64,000 bases of DNA from Leptolyngbyaceae cyanobacterium C42_A2020_001 (GCA_015272515.1 JACYLN010000111.1:62001-126000); one strand, 5' to 3'. Shown: positions 29,751-40,142, numbered from the stretch's first letter. The notes: generated by a model from the sequence alone, not told the origin. Made by a program: numbers and translations.

Positions 29751-29820
29751 GGGTGACTCAATCGGAATGAATAGGTATTAATAGCATCCTACAGTCTACG
29801 TCTTTGTGGGACATTTCTGC

Positions 29821-30225
29821 TTAAAGGTTGGTTGAAATTGCCTGAACTGGGCAGGTTGGAATGCATTGTTCACAGACAATGCAGCGCGATCGCGTAAAGG
29901 TGAGCTTGAACGAAGCGGGATCTAAGGTTAGTGCCTCTGTTGGGCAAACCCCTGTGCACAACCCACAATGAACGCACAGGTCTTCATCGATCGCGATTTC
30001 GCGACTGGAGGAAGACACGCCAATATCCTGCGATCGCATCCAATCAATTGCAGCCTCTAGCGCATCAATATCGCCAGACAATTCCACCACCAGTTTGCCA
30101 ATCTGATTGGGTGCAACCTGGGCCCGAATGATATTAGCAGCCACGTTAAAATCTTTTGCCAATCGATATGTGACTGGCATCTGCACTGATCGCTTTGGAA
30201 ACGTTAGCGTTACTCGCTTTTTCAC
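29821..30225 (-). CDS. NIL domain 4Fe-4S ferredoxin
   Basis: A protein of 134 residues with an N-terminal NIL domain (RVTLTFPKRSVQMPVTYRLA to about residue 75), a small ligand-binding domain also found on methionine transporters, followed by a two-cluster ferredoxin. The clusters are CVHCGLCTGVCP and CIVCEQCIPTCP, each CxxCxxCxxxCP. Such proteins are common in cyanobacteria and methanogens; an electron-transfer role in sulfur or methionine metabolism has been suggested for the architecture but is not shown. GTG start at 30225, preceded by GGAGA. Confidence 0.93.
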   Translation of the reverse strand: MKKRVTLTFPKRSVQMPVTYRLAKDFNVAANIIRAQVAPNQIGKLVVELSGDIDALEAAIDWMRSQDIGVSSSSREIAIDEDLCVHCGLCTGVCPTEALTLDPASFKLTFTRSRCIVCEQCIPTCPVQAISTNL

Positions 30226-30238
30226 ACAAGAAGTCTCC

Positions 30239-30470
30239 CTTTGGAAAGGATACAGGAGTCAGGGGTCAGAAGTCAGGGAGATGAGGAAGGTAGGGGAGAT
30301 GGGGAAGGTGAGGAAGCGGATCGGGGATTGTATCGACGAGTTTTTTCTAGCCTCCATCCCCTCTCCCCCACCCTCTCACTCCATCACCTCCACCCATCAA
30401 CCCTCTCCCTCATCTCCCTATTCCCCACTACCCGTCTACCCATCCTCGATTCCCAATCCCCTGTTCCTGT
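30239..30470. repeat. purine-arm/pyrimidine-arm imperfect palindrome
   Basis: A purine arm of AGGAGTCAGGGGTCAGAAGT type is followed by a pyrimidine arm of CCCTCTCCCCCACCCTCTCA type. It runs into the 3' end of the GNAT gene, whose last dozen residues (QGIGNRGWVDG) are encoded by the repeat. Confidence 0.6.
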
Positions 30471-30943
30471 TTAGCAAAGGGCTGAATGCTTTCGACTGGC
30501 TGATTATGTAACACCATCGTAGTGCTGCTGTTTGGTTCAAAGCCAATCTTTTCGTAAAATGCCTGCTGGTGAGTCGTCATCAAATACACCCGCTCAACGC
30601 AGCACATTTTGGGGTGGCTGAGGACGGTTTGCACTAATTTGCGGCCTAATCCCGCGCCTTGATAGTCAGGATGAATCACCACATCCCAAATCGTGGCGCG
30701 ATAAACACCATCGGAAGTGGCTCTAGCGAAGCCGATCATGCGGTCATTATCCCAAGCGGTGATTACTGGATCGCTGTTAGAAATTGCAATTTGCAGATCG
30801 TCCAACTTACGATCGCGTGCCCAAAACGCCGCAAGTTGAAAGAGTTCTTGAAGTTGATGTAACTGAATGCGCGATCGCTGATCACAAAACTGAATATGCC
30901 GACAATCCATCGCCAAAAATCCACCTCCATCAAGACTTTGCAT
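30428..30943 (-). CDS. GNAT family N-acetyltransferase
   Basis: An acyl-CoA-dependent acetyltransferase of about 171 residues. The acetyl-CoA-binding motif is plain: VIHPDYQGAGLGRKLVQTVL, with a following YLMTTHQQAFYEKIGF. The substrate is not predictable; the family includes enzymes for small amines, antibiotics and protein amino groups. The start is uncertain: ATG 30943 is used here, ATG 30910 is also possible, and an upstream TTG keeps the frame. The C-terminal tail after LHNQPVESIQPFAK is encoded by an interspersed repeat and is probably not part of the ancestral protein. Confidence 0.88.
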   Translation of the reverse strand: MQSLDGGGFLAMDCRHIQFCDQRSRIQLHQLQELFQLAAFWARDRKLDDLQIAISNSDPVITAWDNDRMIGFARATSDGVYRATIWDVVIHPDYQGAGLGRKLVQTVLSHPKMCCVERVYLMTTHQQAFYEKIGFEPNSSTTMVLHNQPVESIQPFAKQEQGIGNRGWVDG

Positions 30944-31160
30944 AGTTGATTCTGATACTAAAGACAATCGCTTAATCGTTTACTCCCCCATTTGAGCGAA
31001 CCGTTTGGATGACTGAATCACCGCACGACCCACTTGCAACGTTAGAATACAGTACGGAACACTTATGTGACTCGCTGATTCGTTTGGTTTACCATCGGGC
31101 ACCTATACGCTAAATCACCAGTCTTGATAAGTATTCCAAGTTCGCGATCGCATATCTGGC

Positions 31161-31817
31161 ATGGCTCATCCGTCAAACCGACATTCTAGATTCAAATATC
31201 GAGCGTCTTCGTATCCTATGCGACGCTCTCAGCCAGAACGTCGCCGCTCTATTCTGGTACTGCTGCTGCTGCTGTTGCTGTGGAGTATTTGCTTAGGAGT
31301 GGGCTTGGCGCAAGCCACTGAACCCCGATCTCCTGGCACGATCGCCCAATCTACTGTTCCAGCCAATAATCCTCCAGCCAGCACTCCGGCGAATGTCGGA
31401 ACAACCAACAGCGACGCGATCGGCACCGTAGACGTTGTGCCACAGCGCTTTCAGCAAGGGCAAACCCTTTACCTCGAAAATTGCGCCACCTGTCACATCG
31501 GCATTCCACCCGCCGTCATGCCCACCCAAACTTGGCGGCAACTGATTCAAGATTCTGAACACTACGGAGTTACCATTCAACCCGTAGGTGTGCCAGAAGT
31601 TCAAATTCTCTGGCAATATTTACGCGAATACTCTCGACCTTTAGCAGAAGGCGAAAGCACCCCCTATCGGATTCAATCGTCCCGCATTTTCGCCACGCTG
31701 CATCCGCGTGTCAAGTTTACCGAAAAGGTCAACCTAAACAGTTGTGTCTCCTGCCATCCCGGCGCAGGAGCTTACGATTTTCGTCGCCTCACGGCTGAAT
31801 GGCAAAACGCACCATAA
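31161..31817 (+). CDS. exported diheme cytochrome c (DHC-type)
   Basis: A 218-residue protein with a positively charged N-terminus and one hydrophobic segment (residues about 30-50) that acts as a signal peptide or anchor, then a Pro/Thr-rich linker and a domain with two haem-binding sites: C108-A-T-C111-H112 and C195-V-S-C198-H199. The text around the first site, IGIPPAVMPTQTWRQLIQDS, matches the DHC diheme family. It would work in the lumen or periplasm in electron transfer. Its first ATG may be too early; MRRSQPERRR at codon 20 is a good alternative. It lies alone before secA. Confidence 0.9.
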   Translation: MAHPSNRHSRFKYRASSYPMRRSQPERRRSILVLLLLLLLWSICLGVGLAQATEPRSPGTIAQSTVPANNPPASTPANVGTTNSDAIGTVDVVPQRFQQGQTLYLENCATCHIGIPPAVMPTQTWRQLIQDSEHYGVTIQPVGVPEVQILWQYLREYSRPLAEGESTPYRIQSSRIFATLHPRVKFTEKVNLNSCVSCHPGAGAYDFRRLTAEWQNAP

Positions 31818-31884
31818 GGGGAAATGGGTAATCGGGTATGGGGTATTGGGGTTTGGGAGAACCGAAGCAATAAAAGCTCCCAAT

Positions 31885-31926
31885 ACTTCCAAACCCTAAA
31901 CCCTAAACCCTAAGCCCTAAACCCTT
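31885..31926. repeat. short CCCTAAA tandem tract
   Basis: About five head-to-tail copies of a CCCTAAA-like heptamer, with one CCCTAAG variant, lie in the gap before secA. It looks like a plant telomere unit, but a tract this short in a cyanobacterium is most simply a low-complexity intergenic repeat. Confidence 0.6.
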
Positions 31927-31964
31927 TCTTCCTTATTCCACCGTAATTTGCAGAAGTTTTTGCC

Positions 31965-34757
31965 ATGTTAAAAGCAATATTGGGCGATCCCAACACTCGT
32001 AAACTCAAGCGATATCAACCAATTGTGACGGAAGTGGCTCTGTTTGAAGAGCAAATCAAGGCGCTTCCAGACCCTGAGTTACAGGGTAAAACGATTGAAT
32101 TTAAGCAACGTCTGGAAAAAGGCGAAACCCTGAACGACCTGTTACCCGAAGCCTTTGCCGTAGTGCGAGAAGCTGCCCGGCGAGTGCTGGGAATGCGTCA
32201 TTTTGATGTGCAAGTCCTGGGTGGGATGATTTTGCACGAAGGGCAAATTGCTGAAATGCGAACCGGGGAAGGCAAAACCCTGGTTGCTACACTGCCTTCC
32301 TACCTAAATGCATTATCCGGCAAGGGGGTTCACGTTGTGACAGTGAACGACTACCTGGCACGCCGAGATGCTGAGTGGATGGGGCAGGTACACCGCTTTT
32401 TGGGGCTAACAGTGGGTTTGATTCAGCAGAATATGACCCCAGCAGAGCGCAAGAAGAATTACGACTGCGACATTACCTACGGCACCAACAGCGAACTGGG
32501 GTTCGACTATCTGCGCGACAATATGGCAACGTCGATGGCAGATGTGGTGCAGCGTCCATTTAACTACTGCGTGATCGACGAAGTGGATTCGGTGCTGATT
32601 GATGAAGCCCGCACGCCATTGATCATTTCGGGACAGGTGGAGCGTCCGAGTGAGAAGTATATTCGCGCTTCGGAAATTGCCAATGCGTTGAATAAAGACG
32701 ACCACTACGAAGTGGATGAGAAACAGCGCACGATTCTATTGACGGATGAGGGTTTTATCCAGGCAGAGGAATTATTGGGTGTGACGGATCTGTTCGACCC
32801 GAAAGATCCCTGGGCGCACTATGTGTTCAACGCGATTAAGGCGAAAGAACTGTTCATTCTGGATGTGAACTATATTGTGCGCGGCGGCGAAGTCGTGATT
32901 GTGGATGAGTTCACGGGGCGAGTGATGCCGGGTCGCCGCTGGAGCGATGGCTTGCATCAGGCGATCGAAGCGAAAGAGGGTGTGGAGATTCAGCCGGAAA
33001 CTCAAACCCTGGCAACCATCACGTACCAAAACTTCTTCTTGCTCTATCCCAAACTGGGCGGTATGACGGGAACGGCAAAGACGGAAGAAGCAGAATTTGG
33101 CAAAATCTACAACCTTGAAGTGACGACGATTCCCACCAACCGCACCAACATTCGGCGAGATTTGTCGGATGTGGTGTATAAGACGGAGGAAGCGAAGTGG
33201 AAGGCGATCGCGCTGGAATGTGCCCAGATGCACGAAGAAGGTCGCCCGGTTCTGGTGGGCACAACCAGTGTGGAAAAATCAGAGTTGCTGTCTCGCCTGC
33301 TGGCAGAGTTGAAAATTCCCCACAACCTGCTGAACGCCAAACCGGAAAACGTGGAGCGGGAATCGGAAATTGTGGCCCAAGCCGGACGAAAGGGAGCCGT
33401 GACCATTGCCACCAACATGGCAGGACGCGGCACCGACATCATCCTGGGTGGGAACGCGGACTACATGGCCCGGCTCAAAGTGCGGGAATATTTCATGCCG
33501 CGAATTGTGCAACCGGAAGATGAGGATGAGTTTGGCATCACCGATGTGGCTGCTGCCCACGGTGGTAAAGGCGGTGGACAGGGTTTTGTTCCCGGCAAGA
33601 AGGTGAAAACCTGGAAAGCCTCGCCCCAAATTTTTCCCACGCAACTGTCTAAGGAAACCGAAAAAGCACTGAAGGACGCGGTGGATTTTGCGGTGAAGCA
33701 ATACGGTGAGCGGTCTTTGGCAGAACTGGAAGCCGAAGATAAGGTTGCCGTTGCCTCTGAAAAAGCACCCACAGATGATCCGGTGATTCAAAAGCTACGG
33801 GCAGTTTACAACCAGATTAAGGAAGAATACGAGGTTTATACCAGCGCCGAACACAACGAAGTCGTAAGCCTGGGCGGCTTGCACGTGATTGGAACAGAGC
33901 GGCACGAATCTCGCCGGATTGATAACCAACTGCGCGGACGGGCTGCCCGGCAGGGTGACCCCGGTTCCACGAAATTCTTCCTCAGTTTGCAAGATAACTT
34001 GCTGCGAATCTTTGGTGGCGATCGCGTGGCTGGCTTAATGAATGCTTTCCGCGTAGAAGAAGACATGCCGATTGAGTCGGGAATGCTGACGCGATCGCTG
34101 GAAGGTGCTCAGAAAAAGGTCGAAACCTACTATTACGACATTCGGAAGCAGGTATTTGAGTACGACGAAGTGATGAACAAACAGCGTCGTGCCATTTATG
34201 CCGAGCGTCGCCGCGTGCTGGAAGGGGAAGACCTGAAAGAGCAAGTGATTAAGTACGCCGAGCAAACGATGGATGATATCGTCAATGCTTTCATCAACCC
34301 CGAACTGCCGCCGGAGGAGTGGGAACTGGAAAAACTCGTGGGCAAGGTGAAGGAGTTTGTTTACCTGCTGGAAGACTTAGAGCCGAAGCAGCTTGAAGAC
34401 ATGACCATCGGCGAGATCAAAGCCTTTTTGCATGAACAGGCTCGGATTGCCTACGACATGAAGGAAGCCCAAATTGACCAAATTCAGCCCGGACTGATGC
34501 GGCAGGCAGAACGGTTTTTCATCCTGCAACAGATCGATACCCTCTGGCGCGAACATCTCCAGCAGATGGATGGCTTACGGGAATCGGTGGGTCTGCGTGG
34601 CTACGGTCAAAAAGATCCCCTGATTGAGTACAAGAGTGAAGGCTTTGAACTCTTCCTGGAAATGATGACCGACATTCGCCGCAATGTGGTTTACTCCCTC
34701 TTCCAATTCCAGCCACAGATTCAACCCTCTGCCCCCGCCGTCACCGAAGCGATTTAG
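31965..34757 (+). CDS. secA: preprotein translocase ATPase SecA
   Basis: ATP-driven motor of the SecYEG translocon that pushes unfolded preproteins across the cytoplasmic and thylakoid membranes. It has 930 residues, the usual cyanobacterial size. Walker A is [13 protein letters not shown] (near residue 101), the DEAD-box-like site is [20 protein letters not shown], the preprotein cross-linking region follows, and motifs [26 protein letters not shown] and [20 protein letters not shown] complete the second ATPase domain. The C-terminal zinc-binding tail of proteobacterial SecA is absent, as in other cyanobacteria. A clear terminator follows. Confidence 0.98.
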   Translation: MLKAILGDPNTRKLKRYQPIVTEVALFEEQIKALPDPELQGKTIEFKQRLEKGETLNDLLPEAFAVVREAARRVLGMRHFDVQVLGGMILHEGQIAEMRTGEGKTLVATLPSYLNALSGKGVHVVTVNDYLARRDAEWMGQVHRFLGLTVGLIQQNMTPAERKKNYDCDITYGTNSELGFDYLRDNMATSMADVVQRPFNYCVIDEVDSVLIDEARTPLIISGQVERPSEKYIRASEIANALNKDDHYEVDEKQRTILLTDEGFIQAEELLGVTDLFDPKDPWAHYVFNAIKAKELFILDVNYIVRGGEVVIVDEFTGRVMPGRRWSDGLHQAIEAKEGVEIQPETQTLATITYQNFFLLYPKLGGMTGTAKTEEAEFGKIYNLEVTTIPTNRTNIRRDLSDVVYKTEEAKWKAIALECAQMHEEGRPVLVGTTSVEKSELLSRLLAELKIPHNLLNAKPENVERESEIVAQAGRKGAVTIATNMAGRGTDIILGGNADYMARLKVREYFMPRIVQPEDEDEFGITDVAAAHGGKGGGQGFVPGKKVKTWKASPQIFPTQLSKETEKALKDAVDFAVKQYGERSLAELEAEDKVAVASEKAPTDDPVIQKLRAVYNQIKEEYEVYTSAEHNEVVSLGGLHVIGTERHESRRIDNQLRGRAARQGDPGSTKFFLSLQDNLLRIFGGDRVAGLMNAFRVEEDMPIESGMLTRSLEGAQKKVETYYYDIRKQVFEYDEVMNKQRRAIYAERRRVLEGEDLKEQVIKYAEQTMDDIVNAFINPELPPEEWELEKLVGKVKEFVYLLEDLEPKQLEDMTIGEIKAFLHEQARIAYDMKEAQIDQIQPGLMRQAERFFILQQIDTLWREHLQQMDGLRESVGLRGYGQKDPLIEYKSEGFELFLEMMTDIRRNVVYSLFQFQPQIQPSAPAVTEAI

Positions 34758-34784
34758 GCTTGATTCCGTTTCATTAAGTACCTG

Positions 34785-34815
34785 GGGACGTTGTTAGATG
34801 CAGCGTCCCTTTTTT
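34785..34815 (+). terminator. Rho-independent terminator of secA
   Basis: GGGACG, a 13-base loop, then CGTCCC and a run of six T, about 28 bp after the secA stop codon. Confidence 0.85.
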
Positions 34816-34816
34816 G

Positions 34817-34963
34817 ATGAACCAAGTGAATCATGCGATCGCCCTGCGCGAAATGTTGATTCAATACGCAGTTGACACAAAAGACCACACGGTTAGTGAT
34901 TCTTTTATCAAACTGTTGCGTACACGCAGTGCGGTGCTGCTTAACAACACAGGTGTAAAGTAG
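34817..34963 (+). other. 48-codon frame after the secA terminator, possible gene remnant
   Basis: The rest of the 34758-35087 gap holds one reading frame from ATG 34817 to TAG 34963. Its composition is ordinary and includes a HIP1-like site (GCGATCGCC). It reads MNQVNHAIALREMLIQ and so on, with no recognisable family, and has no ribosome binding site because the T-run of the terminator directly precedes it. It may be the end of a decayed gene. Confidence 0.2.
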
Positions 34964-35087
34964 TCATGAAACATAGGCGATCGCGTTAATTTTTTCTCAA
35001 AGCTTGCATAATCTGTTGGATGCCGTCGGATAAGTTAGCAAGGAAAGAAATTTTATCGACACTTTGAGGCATTCAAGGATACGCACG

Positions 35088-36188
35088 ATGAACAAGGCTT
35101 TGTTTGGATTGGGATTGAGTCTGGCAGTAGTGGGCATCACTCCTGCAACAACCTGGGCACAGGCAACCCGTACCCCGCAACAAGTTGCCCAAGAAGGCTC
35201 CCAAGCCGCGAAAACTCGCATTTTAGATTTAGGCGTGAGTGAAGCGCAACTTCAGCAGATGAAGGATTTGCGGATGAAAATGGTGATGCCCAGAACTGTT
35301 CCACCAGGCTTTAAGTTCGCTGGTTTCACCACGCGAGCCGATCAGCGGTTTGGTCCCAGCTACTTGATGGTGTACCGCAAAGGGTCTGCCTGTTTTGGTG
35401 TTGAAGGCACCAGCGGCGGCATTGGCGGAGTTCCGGCTGGCAGTTCTACCCATGTTGTGAAAAATGCCGTGTTGGGACGGGGTGCGATCGAGCAGCAAGC
35501 CAGCGATCCGCAGTTGATTGGGCAATGGATGGGTCGAGGTCCGTTCTACCGATTTGTGGGAGCTAACTACAACTTCGATGGGGGTTCCGACCTGGCAAAC
35601 TGCCAAAACGTGAGTGCGAAGGAAGCGGTTTTTGTATCAGAGGCTCTGCGCTATCTGGATCTGGAGACAGACGTGCTGCTGCCAACCCCCGTCACGGATG
35701 CCAACTCTCCCACTTCTACCGTGTTGAAGTATCCCGATCGCAAAGAATTGAATGCATTCCGCAGCAAGTTGAAATCGGGCGCGTTTGGTAATGGGGTGAA
35801 ACTCTCTGCCGCCGATCGCAGCCAGCGCCAAACCTATCAGACAACCTGGGCAAAAGTGAATCCGACTGGCGCAAAGTTCGCGGGTGCCTGGGTCGCGGGC
35901 GATCGCTACTACTACGTGTATCCCTCCAAAGTCAAAAGCCGGGTTTGCGTCGTCACGCTCAACGACGGCAAATACGAATTTTCCAACGGTCAGTCAATCA
36001 GCCGCGAACTGCGCTACCAGTCTCACGGATTGTTTTGGATCGATCAAGCCGATGTGCTCGCCGCTAGAGATGCTGGCACCGGGCAGCTTTACCCCATCTT
36101 TGCAACTCAGGCAACACCCAATGCCTCAGAACTCGCCAACTTTGATTTCGGCTTCCGCCACGCCGAATGCACCACTGAGTTGCCGTAG
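35088..36188 (+). CDS. exported protein of unknown function
   Basis: A 366-residue protein with a standard signal peptide: MNKALFGLGLSLAVVGITPA then a cleavage site near TTWAQA. The start at ATG 35088 is supported by AAGGAT eight bases upstream. The mature protein has two similar-looking halves of beta-rich character, one around FKFAGFTTRADQRFGPSYLM and one around AKFAGAWVAGDRYYYVYPSK, with four or five cysteines that could pair outside the cytoplasm. I do not recognise the family. It is single, between secA and the M16-like gene. Confidence 0.8.
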   Translation: MNKALFGLGLSLAVVGITPATTWAQATRTPQQVAQEGSQAAKTRILDLGVSEAQLQQMKDLRMKMVMPRTVPPGFKFAGFTTRADQRFGPSYLMVYRKGSACFGVEGTSGGIGGVPAGSSTHVVKNAVLGRGAIEQQASDPQLIGQWMGRGPFYRFVGANYNFDGGSDLANCQNVSAKEAVFVSEALRYLDLETDVLLPTPVTDANSPTSTVLKYPDRKELNAFRSKLKSGAFGNGVKLSAADRSQRQTYQTTWAKVNPTGAKFAGAWVAGDRYYYVYPSKVKSRVCVVTLNDGKYEFSNGQSISRELRYQSHGLFWIDQADVLAARDAGTGQLYPIFATQATPNASELANFDFGFRHAECTTELP

Positions 36189-36408
36189 AGAGAAATAGAG
36201 ACTGAAACCCGAACCATCCCTTTCCCGATTGTGAGCCAAAACCGCGCCCAACTCGAAAACTGGAGGTTCTTCCAGGAATAAAACTACGGGTTTGGGCATG
36301 GACAAGGTTGATTTGTTGCTATGCCCTTGTCTGGTTGCCCCCTGCTTAGGGTTACAGTGGATAATTGGCAAAGGCAGACTCAACATCAAACGGAAAGGAA
36401 CCAAACCG

Positions 36409-37899
36409 ATGCAGGAGAATCGAAAGCAGCGCATTGCGAAGATTGTTGCAGTGGGATTTTCGCTGTTGGCAATCCCACTGATCCTGCTATCGCTAACATT
36501 TGTGCTGCCAGCCCAGAGTGCTACTCCCAAGCACTACACCGATTTGAAGTTTCCACCGTTGCCGGAAATTACCGTTCCCAAGTACACCCAGTTTAAACTG
36601 GCAAATGGACTGTTTGTGTATTTGATGGAAGACCATGAACTGCCTTTGGTGGGTGGAACGGCGCTGATTCGAACGGGCGATCGCTTTGAGCCTGGCGAGA
36701 AAGTGGGGTTGGGAGAAATCATGGCAACCGTGATGCGAACGGGAGGCACCCAGACGCGATCGGGAGATGAAATCAACCGTTTCCTGGAGCGTCGTGCGGC
36801 AGCGGTTGAAACCGGAATGGGAGAAGCCTCAGGTAGCGCTGGTTTCAGCGCCCTATCGGAGGATTTGGAGTCGGTATTTGCGCTGTTTGCAGATGTTTTG
36901 CGAAATCCAGCGTTTCCTGAAGATAAACTGAACCTGGCAAAAATGCAGCAACGAGGGGCGATCGCGCGTCGCAATGATGACCCCAATGGCATTGCCGGTC
37001 GGGAATTTGGCAAATTGATCTATGGCGAAGATAGCCCCTACGCCCGCACAGTAGAATACAGCACCTTAGACAACATCTCACGGGTGGATCTGGTCAAGTT
37101 TTATCAGCAGTACTACGCGCCGCAGAACGTGTTGCTGGGAATTGTGGGTGATTTTGATAGCGCTAAGATGCGTCGCCTGGTAGAGTCTGCCTTTAGCGAT
37201 TGGAAACAGTCCCCAACCGCGAAGCAACCGCTGCCGCCCGTCGCTCAAGCCAAAACCAACGGCATTTTCTTTGTGGATCAGCCGCAACTGACCCAAAGCA
37301 GCATCCAGATTGGGCATTTGGGTGGACAACTGAATAATCCAGACTACGCCGCCCTCTCTGTCATGAATGGGGTGTTGAACGGGTTTGGCGGAAGGTTGTT
37401 TAACGAGGTGCGATCGCGGCAAGGACTCGCGTACTCCGTTTACGCCTCCTGGCGACCCAGCTTTGATTATCCTGGCACCTTTACTGCCGGAGGACAAACC
37501 CGCTCCGATGCCACAGTGTCTTTCGTCAAAAGCATCATTGCCGAAATTGAGAAAATTCGCACCACTCCCATTTCTGCCAAAGAGTTAGCCTATGCCAAAG
37601 ACACCGTGCTCAACTCCTTCATCTTCAACTTTCAAGATCCAGCACAAACCCTTTCTCGTTTGTTGCGCTACGACTACTTTGGCTACCCTAAAGACTTCAT
37701 TTTCCAGTACCGCAAGGGGGTTGAGGCAACGACGATCGCCGATGTGCAGCGCGTTGCCAAAACTTACCTGAAGCCTGAAAATTTGGTGACCCTGGTGGTC
37801 GGCAATTCCAAACAAATTCAGCCGCCCCTATCTAGCCTTAGCCCTGATGCTCGGGTGACCGCGATCGATGTCAGCATCCCACCACCCAAACGGGGTTAG
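36409..37899 (+). CDS. M16-like peptidase homologue lacking the zinc motif
   Basis: A 496-residue exported protein (hydrophobic N-terminus about residues 10-35, MQENRKQRIA start with AAAGGAA upstream) with the two halves of an M16 subunit. The zinc motif HxxEH that should follow KVGLGEI is absent: the text is GLGEIMATVMRTGGTQTRSG. The arginine/tyrosine pair typical of the non-catalytic partner is kept in EVRSRQGLAYSVYAS. M16 enzymes in this class often work as pairs of one zinc subunit and one R/Y subunit, but no zinc subunit gene is next to it. Either the partner lies elsewhere or this one acts as a binding protein. Confidence 0.88.
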   Translation: MQENRKQRIAKIVAVGFSLLAIPLILLSLTFVLPAQSATPKHYTDLKFPPLPEITVPKYTQFKLANGLFVYLMEDHELPLVGGTALIRTGDRFEPGEKVGLGEIMATVMRTGGTQTRSGDEINRFLERRAAAVETGMGEASGSAGFSALSEDLESVFALFADVLRNPAFPEDKLNLAKMQQRGAIARRNDDPNGIAGREFGKLIYGEDSPYARTVEYSTLDNISRVDLVKFYQQYYAPQNVLLGIVGDFDSAKMRRLVESAFSDWKQSPTAKQPLPPVAQAKTNGIFFVDQPQLTQSSIQIGHLGGQLNNPDYAALSVMNGVLNGFGGRLFNEVRSRQGLAYSVYASWRPSFDYPGTFTAGGQTRSDATVSFVKSIIAEIEKIRTTPISAKELAYAKDTVLNSFIFNFQDPAQTLSRLLRYDYFGYPKDFIFQYRKGVEATTIADVQRVAKTYLKPENLVTLVVGNSKQIQPPLSSLSPDARVTAIDVSIPPPKRG

Positions 37900-38012
37900 T
37901 GGGTAAACACCAGGTTAAGGATAGTGGGCAGTTGCAGGTTTGATAGGCATATTGGAGATAGAAAGACGAGTTGCAAAGCCTCTTTCTGTAGCAAAATCCC
38001 CATCGACTGCCC

Positions 38013-40118
38013 ATGCCACCTGCGAACTCTGTCCAGTCAGATCAGCAACCGTCGCACTCCAGGGTTAACCAGCATTCTTTAAACGCTTCCATTTCTTCCC
38101 GTTCTTCTACCGGACGGTTTTTAGTCTGTGGGCTGGGCAGTTTAGGGCAGTTTTGTGTATCGGTGTTGAAAGAGTTTAAGGTGCCCGTCAGTGCGATTAC
38201 GCTGACACGGCCATTAAGCTGGGAAATTCCGAATTTACCCGACCTGGTGGACGACCTGCTGATAGGGGATTGTCGTCAACCTGATTTGTTGGAGAAGGCA
38301 GGAATTCAGGACTGTCGAGCGGTGTTGCTGGTCGCCAGTGATGAACGGGCAAACATTGAGGCGGCGTTTGCGGTACGGTTGCTGAATCCCATAGCCCGAA
38401 TTATTGTGCGCTCGGCAAAAGAGAATTTGAATGAATTGGTGGGCGATCGCTTGGGGAATTTTGTCGCCTTTGAAGCCACCCAACTACCCGCCCCAGCTTT
38501 TGCGATCGCGGCACTTAGTAGCGAAATTCGGGGATTTATTACCCTAGATGACTACACCCTACGAGTCGTCAAAGCTTCCATCACGAAAGACCATCGCTGG
38601 TGCGATCGCCGCCTGTTGCACGAACTCAATACCCAAACACGGCGCATCCTCAGCCATATTCCCTACGGGTCGCCTTTACCAACCGAGTTTTATCAATGGA
38701 ATCCGGATGCCAAAGTACAAGCGGGCGATTTGATTGCGTATATTGAATTGACTGAAACCTTTTCGTCGCCAACAGTTCAAGCCAGTTCCACCCTTGCTTC
38801 CGCCAAAAAGGTTAAGGGTCGCCGTTCATTTGGGAATCGGATTCATCAAGTCGTTTCAACTCAATATTGGAAACAGCGGTTAGCAACATTCTGGCGATCG
38901 ACGGGGCAGCAGCAGTCCAAACGGGTTGCCGTTCTAGTTGGGACTGCCATCCTCACGTTGTTAATTCTGGGAACTGTGACCCTCAAGTTAGCTCAACCAG
39001 AAGCCAGTATTTTTCACACGTTTTATGTAGCAGGCGTAATGCTGCTCGGCTCTTACGATGTGGTGTATGCTGCGCTCAGTCCGCAAGATGCCATGCCACT
39101 GTGGATGCGGTTGATGAACCTGGGCTATATGCTGGCGGGAACAGCCTCGATCGCCGTTTTGTATGCACTCTTAACCGAAACCCTGCTTGCTGCCAAATTT
39201 CAGCTTCCGAAAAAACGTCCACCTGCGCCAGACGAGGATCACGTTGTTTTAGTGGGATTGGGGCGGGTAGGGCGACGGGTAGCCGCCTTTCTTCAACAGC
39301 TTAAACAACCCGTGGTAGGTGTGAGCAATGCGGCTCTAGAACCCACTGTGTTGCCGCAATTACCTGTGGTAGTTGGTGATCTGGCAGGTAGTTTGGCGCG
39401 GGTCAATTTAACGACTGCTAAGAGCGTTGTTGTCGCGACAGACGATGAAATGGCAAATTTAGAAATTGGGTTGATGGCGCATCGAGTCAATCCTAACTCT
39501 GCCCTGGTAATTCGCACCTTTGATCCGCGGTTTAGTGCCAGTGTGGCACGCTTGCTGCCCTATGCCAAAGTTCTTTGTGCCTACGATCTGGCGGCGGAAG
39601 CGTTTGTGGCCGCGGCATTTGGCGAAAATATTTTGAACCTGTTGCGGCTGAATGAACAAACGGTATTGACCACTGAGTATTTTGTGGAAGCCAACGATAC
39701 GCTCAACGGCCGGTTGCTGGGCGAAGTATCTTACGGTTACGGTGTGGTTCCCATTCTGCACGATCGCGCCGATAAACCCATGCGACTAATGCCCTCAGAC
39801 GATACGCGCCTGGAAGTTGGCGATCGCCTGGTGGTACTTGCCCCAATCGAAAGTTTGCAACGGGTAGAGCGGGGCGAACTTTTGCCCAAAACCTACCGAG
39901 TCCAGATTGAACGCGCCCTATCCAGCGATTCCGTGTTTGATGGAGCCAATGCGATCGCCCGGGTGTCTGATTGCGGCATCCAGTTTGCCCGCGACGTGAT
40001 GAATCAGCTTCCGGCTCAATTCCCCCACCCCCTCTACCAGCATCAAGCCCAGCGCCTAGTGCGAGAACTGGCAAAAGCGCAAGTGTCTGCTTGTCTGGTT
40101 GTTTCTGGTAGTGAGTAG
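38013..40118 (+). CDS. TrkA-N/potassium-channel-like membrane protein with degenerate filter
   Basis: A 701-residue protein with two nucleotide-binding TrkA-N-like domains around a small membrane region. The first (residues about 35-165) starts FLVCGLGSLGQFCVSVLKEF; the second (about 405-530) starts HVVLVGLGRVGRRVAAFLQQ; TrkA-C-like segments follow each. Between them are about three hydrophobic helices (LVGTAILTLLILGTVTL, then FYVAGVMLLGSYDVVYAAL, then TASIAVLYALLTETLL). The middle one sits where a potassium channel has a TVGYGD-type filter but here reads LLGSYDVV, so a potassium pore is doubtful. It precedes the PstS-like gene by 24 bp and heads a seven-gene run. Redox or ion sensing is only an inference. 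Confidence 0.8.
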   Translation: MPPANSVQSDQQPSHSRVNQHSLNASISSRSSTGRFLVCGLGSLGQFCVSVLKEFKVPVSAITLTRPLSWEIPNLPDLVDDLLIGDCRQPDLLEKAGIQDCRAVLLVASDERANIEAAFAVRLLNPIARIIVRSAKENLNELVGDRLGNFVAFEATQLPAPAFAIAALSSEIRGFITLDDYTLRVVKASITKDHRWCDRRLLHELNTQTRRILSHIPYGSPLPTEFYQWNPDAKVQAGDLIAYIELTETFSSPTVQASSTLASAKKVKGRRSFGNRIHQVVSTQYWKQRLATFWRSTGQQQSKRVAVLVGTAILTLLILGTVTLKLAQPEASIFHTFYVAGVMLLGSYDVVYAALSPQDAMPLWMRLMNLGYMLAGTASIAVLYALLTETLLAAKFQLPKKRPPAPDEDHVVLVGLGRVGRRVAAFLQQLKQPVVGVSNAALEPTVLPQLPVVVGDLAGSLARVNLTTAKSVVVATDDEMANLEIGLMAHRVNPNSALVIRTFDPRFSASVARLLPYAKVLCAYDLAAEAFVAAAFGENILNLLRLNEQTVLTTEYFVEANDTLNGRLLGEVSYGYGVVPILHDRADKPMRLMPSDDTRLEVGDRLVVLAPIESLQRVERGELLPKTYRVQIERALSSDSVFDGANAIARVSDCGIQFARDVMNQLPAQFPHPLYQHQAQRLVRELAKAQVSACLVVSGSE

Positions 40119-40142
40119 AAATTTTAAGGCTATCGATCTCCC

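Noticed and set aside
31885-31926. telomere-like CCCTAAA repeats as sign of a linear replicon or eukaryotic DNA
   Set aside because: Too short, flanked by normal cyanobacterial genes, and similar to other low-complexity intergenic stretches here.
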